From Corynebacterium aurimucosum ATCC 700975 (lineage in GTDB: Bacteria; Actinomycetota; Actinomycetes; Mycobacteriales; Mycobacteriaceae): 64,000 nucleotides of DNA. The stretch lies in contig NC_012590.1 in the NCBI RefSeq assembly GCF_000022905.1, forward strand, positions 2,480,001-2,544,000. Direction: 5' to 3'. Both the position numbers and the translations under genes were made by a program. Below are positions 1-12,849 of this stretch, piece by piece. Position 1 is the first letter of the stretch. The number at the start of each line of letters is the position of its first letter. The notes below the pieces were generated by a model, which had not been told where the DNA came from, did not search any database, and saw nothing but the letters and a program-made list of their open reading frames with translations.

Positions 1-416
1 TCGATGCGCAGCCCGATTCCGAATGGCTCGATCTCTACCACTTCCGCGGCCACGCTTTGCCGCCCCTAGCCCTGGAGTACCTGCGCAGCCACATCGAGGG
101 AACGATGGGCTTCGGACGCCTCCTCTCCCCTGCTGGTGAGACCATCGCTATTACGCGCGGCACGCTCACTGAATCCGGTGACGGCACCGTGTGGCTGGGT
201 TACTCCGCCGTGGAAGTGGCCGAAGGTTGGCGCCGCAAAGGTTTGGGCACCGCCTTGGGCGCGCACATGCTGGCCTGGGGCAAGGCCCACGGCGCGGAGA
301 AGGCCTACCTGCAGGTCGTAGCGCATAATACGGCGGGAATTCGGCTCTATGAGAAGCTCGGCTTCCTAGAGCAACACCGCCACCGTTACGCCCGCCGCCT
401 GACTCAAGTACCCTAA
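1..416 (+). CDS. GNAT family N-acetyltransferase, 5' end outside window
   Basis: The reading frame is open from base 3 with no convincing start inside the window, so this is the C-terminal part (about 138 codons) of a GNAT acetyltransferase, which transfers acetyl from acetyl-CoA to an amine of unknown identity. The acetyl-CoA pyrophosphate-binding loop is visible as RRKGLGTALG, followed by the helix and the closing strand AHNTAGIRLYEKLGF typical of the fold. A TTG at 57 could start a shorter protein, but coding sequence continues upstream of it. The stop lies 5 bases before xthA, so the two are probably cotranscribed. From memory, corynebacteria carry a GNAT gene in front of xthA, which fits. 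The substrate cannot be inferred. Confidence 0.85.
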   Translation, partial: DAQPDSEWLDLYHFRGHALPPLALEYLRSHIEGTMGFGRLLSPAGETIAITRGTLTESGDGTVWLGYSAVEVAEGWRRKGLGTALGAHMLAWGKAHGAEKAYLQVVAHNTAGIRLYEKLGFLEQHRHRYARRLTQVP

Positions 417-421
417 ACCAC

Positions 422-1231
422 ATGCGCATCGCTACCTGGAACATCAACTCCGTTCGCACCCGCGCTCAGCGCGCGGTAGATCTTCTGGCCAAGCACGACA
501 TCGACGTGCTCTGCCTGCAAGAAACCAAGGTGGCGGATGCGAAGTTCCCACGCGAGCCTTTCGAGGAGGTCGGCTACCACGTGACCTGCCACGGTCTCAA
601 CCAATGGAATGGCGTGGCCATCCTGTCCAAGGAAGAACCGGAAGAGGTCCAGACCTTCTTCCCCGGTCAGCCTGGTTTCCACAAGGACCCCGCCAAGGAG
701 CAAGCGCGCGAGGCCCGAGCGGTCTCGGCCCGCGTCCGCGGGATTGAAATTTGGTCCCTCTACGTTCCCAACGGGCGCGAAATCACGGACCGGCACTTCG
801 ATTACAAGCTGGACTTCCTCTACTCCTTGGCGCGCTATGCGGAGAACCGGACGCAGTCGAAACTCTTGCTCACGGGTGACTTCAACATTGCGCCGTGGGA
901 TGAGGACGTCTGGGATATGTCCCCCTTCCGTGGCAAGACGCACGTCACCGAACCGGAACGCGCGGCCTTCCAGATGCTGGAAGAGGCCGGGCTGGTGGAA
1001 GTCACCCGCCGCTTCACCGAGGAAGATCGCTGGACCTACTTTGATTACAAGTCCCTGCGCTTCCAGAAGAACGAGGGCATGCGGATCGATTTCCAGCTGG
1101 CCAGCGAACCCCTCGCACGCCTCGTCGAAGGAGCGCAGGTGGACATGGTTGAGCGCGCCGGCGACAAGACCTCCGACCACGTGCCGCTGATCGCGGATTT
1201 CGATGTCCCCGATTTCGCGTCAGTGCGCTAG
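422..1231 (+). CDS. xthA: Exodeoxyribonuclease III (AP endonuclease)
   Basis: A 269-residue member of the exonuclease III / AP endonuclease family, which nicks DNA 5' to abasic sites and trims 3' ends in base-excision repair in the cytoplasm. Family landmarks appear in order: RIATWNINSVR at the N-terminus, the metal-binding glutamate in CLQETKV, LLTGDFNIAP with catalytic Asp and Asn, and the C-terminal TSDHVPLIADF carrying the active-site His. Length matches bacterial XthA. It starts with ATG 5 bases after the GNAT stop and is followed 6 bases later by cls, so it sits in the middle of a three-gene run. Confidence 0.96.
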   Translation: MRIATWNINSVRTRAQRAVDLLAKHDIDVLCLQETKVADAKFPREPFEEVGYHVTCHGLNQWNGVAILSKEEPEEVQTFFPGQPGFHKDPAKEQAREARAVSARVRGIEIWSLYVPNGREITDRHFDYKLDFLYSLARYAENRTQSKLLLTGDFNIAPWDEDVWDMSPFRGKTHVTEPERAAFQMLEEAGLVEVTRRFTEEDRWTYFDYKSLRFQKNEGMRIDFQLASEPLARLVEGAQVDMVERAGDKTSDHVPLIADFDVPDFASVR

Positions 1232-1237
1232 CCTGCC

Positions 1238-2701
1238 ATGAACCTCAACATCGATCTCTCCGTCTGGCAGTTTGTACTGCTGCTTATTGATTACGGCATC
1301 AAAATCATCGCCATCGGCGTGGTCCCCGAGGGCCGCCGCCCCTCCAGCTCCACCGCCTGGCTGCTGGCCATTCTTGTGCTGCCCATCGTGGGTCTGCCGT
1401 TGTTCTTGCTCATGGGCTCGCCCTATATCAACCGCCGGCGCCACCGCATCCAGCAGGAGGCCAACGCGCTGCTTAGCGACGTCACCGCCTCCACCCCCAA
1501 CCACCCCTCGGGCCGCCTCTCTCCGGAGGTGGAATCCCTCATCCAGCTCAATCGCAACCTCACCGGCCACCCAGCTCTCATTGGCCACAACAAAGGCCTG
1601 CATGCCTCCTATGAGGAAGCCATCCTGGCCATGGCGCGGGCGGTGGACCGCGCTGAGAAATACGTGCTCATTGAAATCTACATCCAGTCCTGGGATGAGG
1701 TGACCGATGTCTTCTTCCAGTCCCTCGCGCGCGCCCGCGAGCGCGGCGTGGAGGTCAAGCTGCTGCTAGACCAGATCGGCAGTTTGAAGTACAAGGGCTA
1801 CTTCACGCTGGGCAAACGCCTCACCGAGATTGACGTCGACTGGCGGCTCATGCTTCCGCTGCAGCTGCACAAGGGCCGCTTCCGCCGCCCGGACCTGCGC
1901 AATCACCGGAAGATCGTGGTCATCGACGGCCACACGGGGTTCTTGGGTTCGATGAACATGATTAAGCGCGAATACAAAACCAAGGACCGCGCGTGGATCG
2001 ATTACATGGTGGAGCTCACCGGCCCGGTGGTGACGTCTTTGGCTGCGGTGTTCGCGGTGGATTGGTACCTAGAATCCGAGGAACAGCTGTCCTTGGACAT
2101 GCAGCCCTACGACGACGCCATGACCGCGGATTCCAACCACCTCCAGTTGGTCCCCTCCGGCCCCGGATACACCACGGAACCCAACCTGCGCATGTTCAAT
2201 TCGGTGGTGCACCACGCCAAGGAAAAGCTCATTCTCTGCTCGCCCTACTTCATCCCGGACGAGTCCCTCTTGGAGGCGGTCACCACCGCGTGCTACCGCG
2301 ACGTTGAAGTGGAGTTGTTGGTGTCCGCGAAGGCGGACCAGTTCATGGTCAACCACGCGCAGTCCTCCTACTACCAAGCACTGTTGGAGGCTGGCGTGCG
2401 GATCTTCCAATTCCCCGAGCCCTTCGTGCTGCACTCCAAGTTCATTCTTGCGGACCCGAACCTGCCGGAGCGCGACTCCTTGTGCATGTTTGGTTCCTCC
2501 AACATGGACATGCGCTCCTTCGGCCTCAACTATGAATCGACCATGTTGGTGGCCAAGGGCGACCTCATCGATGACTTCACCCAGTTGGCCAGCAACTACA
2601 AGAAGGTCTGCCACGAGCTCACCCTCGAGGAGTGGAACGAGCGCGGCCTGCTGCGCCGCTACGTGGACAACGTCATGCGCCTGACCTCCGCCCTGCAGTA
2701 G
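1238..2701 (+). CDS. cls: Cardiolipin synthase (phospholipase D family)
   Basis: A 487-residue membrane enzyme that condenses phosphatidylglycerol molecules to cardiolipin. Two N-terminal membrane segments (about residues 8-30 and 40-60, the latter with LLAILVLPIVGLPLFLLMG) anchor it. Two phospholipase D HKD motifs follow: NHRKIVVIDGHTGFLGSMN near residue 220 and LHSKFILADPN...GSSNMDMRS near residue 400. Each has the His-Lys-Asp triad and the trailing Gly-Ser-Asn element. Both catalytic half-sites are complete, so it should be active. ATG start 6 bases after xthA; last gene of the run, followed by a repeat-rich intergenic stretch. Confidence 0.94.
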   Translation: MNLNIDLSVWQFVLLLIDYGIKIIAIGVVPEGRRPSSSTAWLLAILVLPIVGLPLFLLMGSPYINRRRHRIQQEANALLSDVTASTPNHPSGRLSPEVESLIQLNRNLTGHPALIGHNKGLHASYEEAILAMARAVDRAEKYVLIEIYIQSWDEVTDVFFQSLARARERGVEVKLLLDQIGSLKYKGYFTLGKRLTEIDVDWRLMLPLQLHKGRFRRPDLRNHRKIVVIDGHTGFLGSMNMIKREYKTKDRAWIDYMVELTGPVVTSLAAVFAVDWYLESEEQLSLDMQPYDDAMTADSNHLQLVPSGPGYTTEPNLRMFNSVVHHAKEKLILCSPYFIPDESLLEAVTTACYRDVEVELLVSAKADQFMVNHAQSSYYQALLEAGVRIFQFPEPFVLHSKFILADPNLPERDSLCMFGSSNMDMRSFGLNYESTMLVAKGDLIDDFTQLASNYKKVCHELTLEEWNERGLLRRYVDNVMRLTSALQ

Positions 2702-2762
2702 GGGATGCATGGGGACCCGCACATGGTTCCCTTATTGCCAAGGGAGCCGAACAGCACGCAGA

Positions 2763-2816
2763 AGGCATCTCCTAGAAGGCGTCTCCTAGAAGGCGTCTAC
2801 CAAAAGGCGCTTTTGG
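2763..2816. repeat. Degenerate 14-bp tandem repeat
   Basis: Units begin at 2763, 2777, 2791 and 2805. The first two differ by one base (aggcAtctcctaga / aggcGtctcctaga), the third keeps aggcgtct, and the fourth keeps only aggcg before forming the near-palindrome CCAAAAGGCGCTTTTGG. A similar pair of GATGCC-TTTG motifs, also 14 bases apart, occurs at 2879 and 2893. Confidence 0.75.
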
Positions 2817-2821
2817 TCCTA

Positions 2822-2854
2822 AAAACGCCAACTAGCGCCCGCAAAAGGCGTTTT
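2822..2854. terminator. Candidate bidirectional terminator hairpin
   Basis: AAAACGCC (2822-2829) pairs perfectly with GGCGTTTT (2847-2854) around a 17-base loop. The A/T ends of the stem give a T-tract on either strand, so it could stop both cls and the MFS transcript. The loop is long, which lowers confidence. Confidence 0.5.
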
Positions 2855-3029
2855 CAGAGGCAAAGACGCCCTTTGACTGATGCCTTTTGTGAGATGCCGT
2901 TTGCAAGGCTCCAACTGCGTAGCACGCGGTGCTCGTTGTCTTGTGACGGTACCCGTTTGCTCAGCGGCTTGTACTCGGGACCTTGTGCAACGTCCTGGTG
3001 CACAGCTCCGCACTAGGCGGCGCTGCGCG

Positions 3030-4205
3030 TCACGCAGCGCCGCGGGCCAGCCGCGTGGATACCACGAGGCCGTACAGCGAGATGAAGCTGCAGCACACCA
3101 TTCCGATGGCCATGGTCAGCGCCGCGTTTGAGTCCCAGCCCATGAGCGGGCTGATGGCGCTGGCCAGCATGGACTGGCCGAAGCCCATGATCGCGGATAC
3201 GCTACCCGCTCGCGGGCGCATGAGACCCGTGGCCAACGCCGTGGCGTTGCCCATGATGAAGCCGGTCGGCGCCACGCAGGCAAAAAGCACAGTGAGGCAG
3301 ACCCAGACCGGAGCGCCAAACAGCACCGACAGCAACAAGAGCACCCCGCACACGAAAACGCCGGTCACGCCGATGCGCAACATGACCGCCGGGGAGACCG
3401 AATCCATCGCCCGCGAATTCACCAGCGTGGCCGCGAAGAGGCCCACGGAGTTGACGCCGAAAATCAGCGAATAGCCCAAAGGCGAGAATCCCCACTGATC
3501 CTGCACCACGAAGGCCGAGGCGGAGATGTAGCAAAACATCGAGCAGAAGCCGAAGGCCATGGTTACCAAGTAGCCCCACACCCGGGCATTGGTCAGTACC
3601 GCCCAGTAGTTGCCCGCGACCGTGCGAAACAGCCCGGCGCGGGAGCGCCCGCCCGCGGTTTCCGGGACGATGGCAACCGCCAGCACCAATTGCACCGCAT
3701 GCAGCCCGGCCAGCACCCAAAAGATGCCACGCCAGCCCAACGGCTCCGCCAGGACGCCACCGAGCACCGGGGCCACCGCCGGTGCGATGCCTTGCAACGC
3801 CATGAGCAGCGAATAAGCCTTCGCAGCCGCCGATCCGTGCACAAGGTCAGGAACCACCGCGCGGGCCAGCACCGTGCACGCACCGCCACCGAGGCCCTGC
3901 AGCACACGGGCAGCCACGAGAACGGTGGCGGTAGGAGCCATCGCTGCCAGGACAGAGGCCGCCAGCGCGAGGGCGGCACCGGCAACGAGGAGGCGTTTGC
4001 GCCCGATGGCGTCGGACAGCGGGCCCATCACGAGCTGGCCCACGCCCATGCCGATGAAGAAGCCCGAGATAGTCAGCTGCACCATGGACCGGGTAGTGCC
4101 CAGTTCGGCGACGATCTCCGGCATCACCGGCAAATACATATCTGTGGCAAAAGGCGCTGTTGCGGACAACAGCGCCAATGTAGCCAGGAGTGGATATGGA
4201 ATCAC
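3030..4205 (-). CDS. MFS drug exporter, Bcr/CflA type
   Basis: A 391-residue, 12-helix major facilitator protein, most like the Bcr/CflA drug:proton antiporter family. The first helix contains TDMYLPVMPEI, typical of that family. The loop between helices 2 and 3 has the MFS motif GPLSDAIGRKRL. I chose the GTG start at 4205 because it overlaps the stop of the upstream ABC permease as GTGA, a normal coupled junction. A longer frame upstream lies entirely inside that permease. It is the last gene of an exporter operon (ATPase, permease, MFS). Substrate unknown; bicyclomycin or chloramphenicol resistance should not be assumed. Confidence 0.88.
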   Translation of the reverse strand: MIPYPLLATLALLSATAPFATDMYLPVMPEIVAELGTTRSMVQLTISGFFIGMGVGQLVMGPLSDAIGRKRLLVAGAALALAASVLAAMAPTATVLVAARVLQGLGGGACTVLARAVVPDLVHGSAAAKAYSLLMALQGIAPAVAPVLGGVLAEPLGWRGIFWVLAGLHAVQLVLAVAIVPETAGGRSRAGLFRTVAGNYWAVLTNARVWGYLVTMAFGFCSMFCYISASAFVVQDQWGFSPLGYSLIFGVNSVGLFAATLVNSRAMDSVSPAVMLRIGVTGVFVCGVLLLLSVLFGAPVWVCLTVLFACVAPTGFIMGNATALATGLMRPRAGSVSAIMGFGQSMLASAISPLMGWDSNAALTMAIGMVCCSFISLYGLVVSTRLARGAA

Positions 4206-4966
4206 GCGTCGCGCTTCTCCAGCACGATGACGCCCACAATCCACAGAACTGCGGCCCAGCCGAAGAAGACGAGAGCCTCAAAGCCTACCGATGACCACGG
4301 CGCGTTCTCATCGACATAGTTCACCGCCCAGTTCTGGAAGGCGGTAAAGGGCATGAAGTGAATGGCCTTATCGCCCACTAGCGGCAGCACGCGCACGATA
4401 TTTTCCAAGCCCAAGTACAAGATGAGGCAGATGGCCACCGTGCCGGCGGTCTGCCGCAAGAGCATGCCTAAGCCTTGGACAAAGGCAACCACGCCAAAAG
4501 CGGCGAGCGGGAAGGCCCACAGCATGTACTTGCCATCCTCGCTGGCAAAGGGCTGGAAGGCCTCCGCCGCAGATTCGTTCGTAGTCACATCCGCCAACAC
4601 GAAGATGTACACCAAGCCCAAAAAAGCAATAATCGCCGCAATGACTCCGTAGAGCAGCAGCTTGGCGCAGGCCACGGTCCAACGCTTCGGGTTAGCCATG
4701 AAGGTCAGGGATTGCGTCCTATAGCGGTACTCCGTAGTCACCACCATCGCGGCCTGGATCATGATGATCGGCATGCCCATGAGCAAGATGATGGAACCCA
4801 GGCTGCGCTCCTGCAGCGGGCTAATACCCAGAACCGCTTCGCCCGCGTTGAGCGAGTTCAGCAGCGTCCAGCCGGTCACAATGAGGAAGATGAGGACCGT
4901 GGTCCACCAGAAGGACTTCGTCGTGCGCAGCTTCGTCCACTCCGAGTGAACAGTATTGAGAAACAT
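4202..4966 (-). CDS. ABC-2 type exporter permease
   Basis: A 254-residue membrane protein with about six hydrophobic segments, for example SFWWTTVLIFLIVTGW near residue 20, GSIILLMGMPIIMIQAAMVV near 57-76, LLLYGVIAAIIAFLGLVYIFV and a C-terminal VFFGWAAVLWIVGVIVL. This is the pattern of ABC-2 permeases that pair with BcrA/CcmA-like ATPases. Its ATG overlaps the stop of the ATPase gene by one base (TAATG), and its own stop overlaps the MFS start, so the three are translationally coupled. It probably forms a dimeric exporter with the ATPase; the exported compound is unknown. Confidence 0.88.
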   Translation of the reverse strand: MFLNTVHSEWTKLRTTKSFWWTTVLIFLIVTGWTLLNSLNAGEAVLGISPLQERSLGSIILLMGMPIIMIQAAMVVTTEYRYRTQSLTFMANPKRWTVACAKLLLYGVIAAIIAFLGLVYIFVLADVTTNESAAEAFQPFASEDGKYMLWAFPLAAFGVVAFVQGLGMLLRQTAGTVAICLILYLGLENIVRVLPLVGDKAIHFMPFTAFQNWAVNYVDENAPWSSVGFEALVFFGWAAVLWIVGVIVLEKRDA

Positions 4967-5904
4967 TAGCGGTTTACCCCTTCCTGCGGTGCCTCCGCCT
5001 GGTACTGCACCGCGCGATCCGTCATAGCCACATAAGCCTCTTCCAGCGAGGCGCGGTGGAGCGTCAATTCCGTCAGCGGCACACCCGTGGAATAAGCCAG
5101 CTGGCCCACGTAGTCCGTGGTCTGGTGAGGAATCACTAGCGTTGGTCGCTGTTCCTCATCAGCCGACTCGTGGTAAAAAATCCCGGCTTCCTTGAGCGCC
5201 GAGCCGAACTCGCGCAGGTGCTCCGAGCGCACGATGACCGAAGAGCTGGAATTCTCCTTCACAAAGTCATAGGTGCGCTGATTAGCCAAGAGCCTGCCGC
5301 GGCCAATGACCACCAAGTGGTCGGCCGTCTGCGCCATCTCCGCCAGCAGGTGGGAGGAGATGAGCACCGTGCGGCCTTCTGCTGCCAGCGCGCGCACGAG
5401 CGAGCGCACCCAGCGAATGCCCTCCGGGTCCAAGCCGTTGACCGGCTCATCCAAAATCAGCACGCCCGGGTCCCCCAGCAATGCAGCCGCCAAGCCCAGG
5501 CGCTGCCCCATACCAAGGGAGAAGCCGCCGGCCTTCTTGCCCGCAACATCAGCCAAGCCCACAAGCCCGAGCACCTCATCGACGCGGGAGGTGGGGATGC
5601 CGTTGGCTTGCGCCATCCACGTCAGGTGGTTAGCGGCGGTGCGGTTGGCGTGGACCGCTTTGGCGTCGAGAAGCGCGCCCACCTCACGCAGCGGGTTCTT
5701 CAGCTCGCGGTAGGGTTTACCGTGTACTAGGGCGGTGCCAGCGGTGGGCTTGTCCAAGCCCAGGATCATGCGCATCGTCGTTGATTTTCCAGCGCCGTTG
5801 GGCCCCAGAAAGCCGGTCACTTGGCCCGGCTCCACCTGAAAGGTGAGGTCATCGACGGCGCGGACAGACTTGTACTGTTTGGTCAGTCCGGCTACTTCAA
5901 TCAT
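4966..5904 (-). CDS. ABC exporter ATP-binding protein
   Basis: A 312-residue cytoplasmic ATPase of the drug/antibiotic exporter (CcmA/BcrA) class that energises the downstream permease. Visible motifs: Walker A GPNGAGKST near residue 34, signature FSLGMGQRLGLA near 129 (LGMGQ in place of LSGGQ, common in this class), Walker B VLILDEPVNGLDPEG, and the switch His in ISSHLLAEM. The C-terminal 100 residues form the usual extension of this class. First gene of the operon. No regulator is adjacent. Confidence 0.92.
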   Translation of the reverse strand: MIEVAGLTKQYKSVRAVDDLTFQVEPGQVTGFLGPNGAGKSTTMRMILGLDKPTAGTALVHGKPYRELKNPLREVGALLDAKAVHANRTAANHLTWMAQANGIPTSRVDEVLGLVGLADVAGKKAGGFSLGMGQRLGLAAALLGDPGVLILDEPVNGLDPEGIRWVRSLVRALAAEGRTVLISSHLLAEMAQTADHLVVIGRGRLLANQRTYDFVKENSSSSVIVRSEHLREFGSALKEAGIFYHESADEEQRPTLVIPHQTTDYVGQLAYSTGVPLTELTLHRASLEEAYVAMTDRAVQYQAEAPQEGVNR

Positions 5905-5943
5905 GTCCTACAGCGTGCCACAGGTTCCCGTCGCGCGCCTGTA

Positions 5944-6432
5944 TCAGCTGCCGTTTTCTTCCCAATACTTCAGCAACCGCGGCAGTGCTTCCCGGAAGGG
6001 AGCCAAAAGCTCCAGCTCTTCCATCTGGTTAAAGGGCACCCAGCGCAGCTCTGCGGATTCTTCGTTGGCGGTCGTGGCTAAGCGCTGCCCCGAAACCGTC
6101 CGCGCTAACACCGTGGTATAGGTCCAGCCTTCCTCGAAGGGCCCGGCGGTAACGAGCGAGCCTAGAACCTCGACGTCCGCCGGCGAGATTCCGGTTTCTT
6201 CCTCCGTCTCCCGCAGCGCGGCCCGCTCCGGCGACTCCGGCTTATCCCGCGCCCCGCCCGGGATTCCCCAGGTCCCACCGTTATTCGTCCACGTAGCGCG
6301 ATGCTGCAGCAGCACTTGGTCCCCCGCCACGAGGAAGAGGCCAGCTGCTCCAAACTTGCCCCATACCGGCACCCCGCCCGGGCCTTTAGACCAGCCATCA
6401 CCGGAAAGCTCTGGGTTAACGCGTGTACACAT
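5944..6432 (-). CDS. NUDIX hydrolase
   Basis: A 162-residue NUDIX-fold hydrolase that would cleave nucleoside diphosphates linked to another group. The complete NUDIX box is present: GGARDKPESPERAALRETEEETGI (given in two parts here: GGARDKPESPERAA then LRETEEETGI), with the REXXEE metal ligands. Upstream GTWGIPGG is the strand leading into the box. ATG at 6432. It stands alone, 39 bases upstream of the ABC ATPase on the same strand, and divergent from glnX. MutT-like housecleaning is plausible, but substrate cannot be read from sequence. Confidence 0.88.
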   Translation of the reverse strand: MCTRVNPELSGDGWSKGPGGVPVWGKFGAAGLFLVAGDQVLLQHRATWTNNGGTWGIPGGARDKPESPERAALRETEEETGISPADVEVLGSLVTAGPFEEGWTYTTVLARTVSGQRLATTANEESAELRWVPFNQMEELELLAPFREALPRLLKYWEENGS

Positions 6433-6504
6433 GCCTTATACGATACGCGAGAATAAGCCCACGCCACCCTGCCCCAAATCATCGCGCGATGGGGTGCGGG
6501 GCGC

Positions 6505-6510
6505 TATCCT
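6505..6510 (+). promoter_or_regulatory. Possible -10 box for a leaderless glnX transcript
   Basis: TATCCT ends 6 bases before the ATG of glnX, which would place the transcription start on or next to the A of the start codon. The AAGGG at 6511-6515 is too close to the ATG to act as a normal ribosome binding site. Leaderless mRNAs are common in actinobacteria. Confidence 0.4.
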
Positions 6511-6516
6511 AAGGGA

Positions 6517-7952
6517 ATGACCGGCCCGGCCACCGAACTGCGCGAGCACTCCCCCGAATCATGGGGCGATCATTGGCTCGATGAGGTCACCGAGCCTGCT
6601 GCCCCGGCTTTTAGCCGCCCCACGCAGCTGGCCATGAGTTCCTTCTCCGGCCCAGCGCGCGTCCTCCGGCGCTTTTATAGCTTTGCTTCCACCACGCCCG
6701 GCAAGCTGTTTACGGTCACCGTCATCCTGACCGCCGCGCTCGCGGCAGCCGGGTTTTCTATGTCTTCTTCCTCGGCCGCGCGCCACGATGACCTGGATAC
6801 TCTGCTGACCTCCACGGAGCCGATGTCGAATGCGGCGCATCACCTCTACACCAACCTGTCTCTGGCCGATACCGTGGCCACCACCGGCTTCGTGCAGGCG
6901 GGCGTCGAACCGGAGCATAACCGCAACCGCTATAACGAGGCCATCGATGCCGCGTCGGTCGCCGCCACGCAGGCCATCGTGGGCACCTCCGCCGAGGATG
7001 AGCGCGTGCGCGAGCTCGTCACCTTTATCCAACGCGAGTTGCCGGTGTACACCGCCCTCGTGGAAAAGGCGCGTGTCAATCACCGCGCGGGCCACGCCGT
7101 GGCGAATTCCTATATGTCCAACGCCTCGGCGCTCATGCGGACCCAGATTCTCCCCGCCGCCGCGGAGCTGTTCACCCTGACCTCGGAGAAGGTGAGCCAA
7201 CAGCAGCAGCGTCTGACCCGCCCGCAGTGGGTTCCGCTGTCCGGGCTGGTTGCCGCACTCATTTTCCTCGGCTTGGCGCAGTGGTGGCTGTGGCGGCTGA
7301 CCCGCCGCCGCTTCAACCGTGGCTTTGTGGCGGCCACGGGGTTGCTGTTCCTCGCGCTGGTATGGGCCTCCGCCTCCAACTTCGCCACGTGGGCCTCGGG
7401 CCACCAGGGTTTCGAGACGGTATCGCGCCCCTGGGATTCACTGACTGCCTCGCGCATCGAGGCCCAGCAGATGCGCACCTCGGAGACTCTCGCGCTAGTC
7501 TTGCGCTCCTCCGAGCAGGACATGTCCGTGCACTTTAGCTCCACGGTGTACTCCGTGGACCAGGCCCTGCGGGATTATGAGCAGGCGCTTAACGACGACG
7601 ACTTCCCCTCCTCCGATCCTTCCCTGATTCCCCGCGCCAAGCAGGCAGTAGAAGACTGGACATCCACGCACGAGAAGTTCACCGAGGACCTTGCCATGGG
7701 CGACTACGATGGCGCGCTGTACCAGGCCACCGCCATCGATCCGGATGGTGACCCGACCGCCGCCAGTGCTTTCAACGCCGTGGATAGCTCCTTGGCAGCA
7801 CTCATCGATCAAGCCCGCGATGCCATGCGCACCTATCTGGTCCAGGGACTCAATGCCATGACGATGGTCTCGACCGGCGTGCTCCTGGCCACCTTTGGTG
7901 CGATTATTGCCGTGTGGCTAGGTATTCGTCCCCGTCTTCAGGAGTACCTGTG

Positions 7953-7953
<1 letters not shown>
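6517..7953 (+). CDS. glnX: Membrane protein GlnX of the PknG pathway
   Basis: A 478-residue integral membrane protein. Four hydrophobic segments are visible: about 67-87 (LFTVTVILTAALAAAGF), 235-255 (LSGLVAALIFLGLAQWWLW), 268-288 (AATGLLFLALVWASA) and a C-terminal one (TGVLLATFGAIIAVWLGI). Two large helical loops between them are likely outside the membrane. It resembles a four-helix sensor lacking a kinase. Position identifies it: in corynebacteria and mycobacteria glnX-glnH-pknG form one operon in which periplasmic GlnH passes amino-acid availability through GlnX to the kinase PknG. The stop overlaps the glnH start by one base (TGATG). Confidence 0.85.

Positions 7954-12849
<4,896 letters not shown>

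Larger units (their letters stand above)
2702..3029. other. Repeat-rich intergenic stretch between convergent genes
   Basis: 328 bases between the stops of cls (plus) and the MFS gene (minus) with no credible gene. The left half holds short AGGCGT/ACGCC motifs in both orientations with a 14-base period, a 17-base near-palindrome at 2800-2816 and a hairpin at 2822-2854. It probably serves as terminator for one or both genes. I see nothing recognisable in 2910-3029. Confidence 0.6.

Noticed and set aside
2840..3010. tRNA or small RNA gene after cls
   Set aside because: No cloverleaf or TψC-arm sequence could be found; the repeats explain the pairing.
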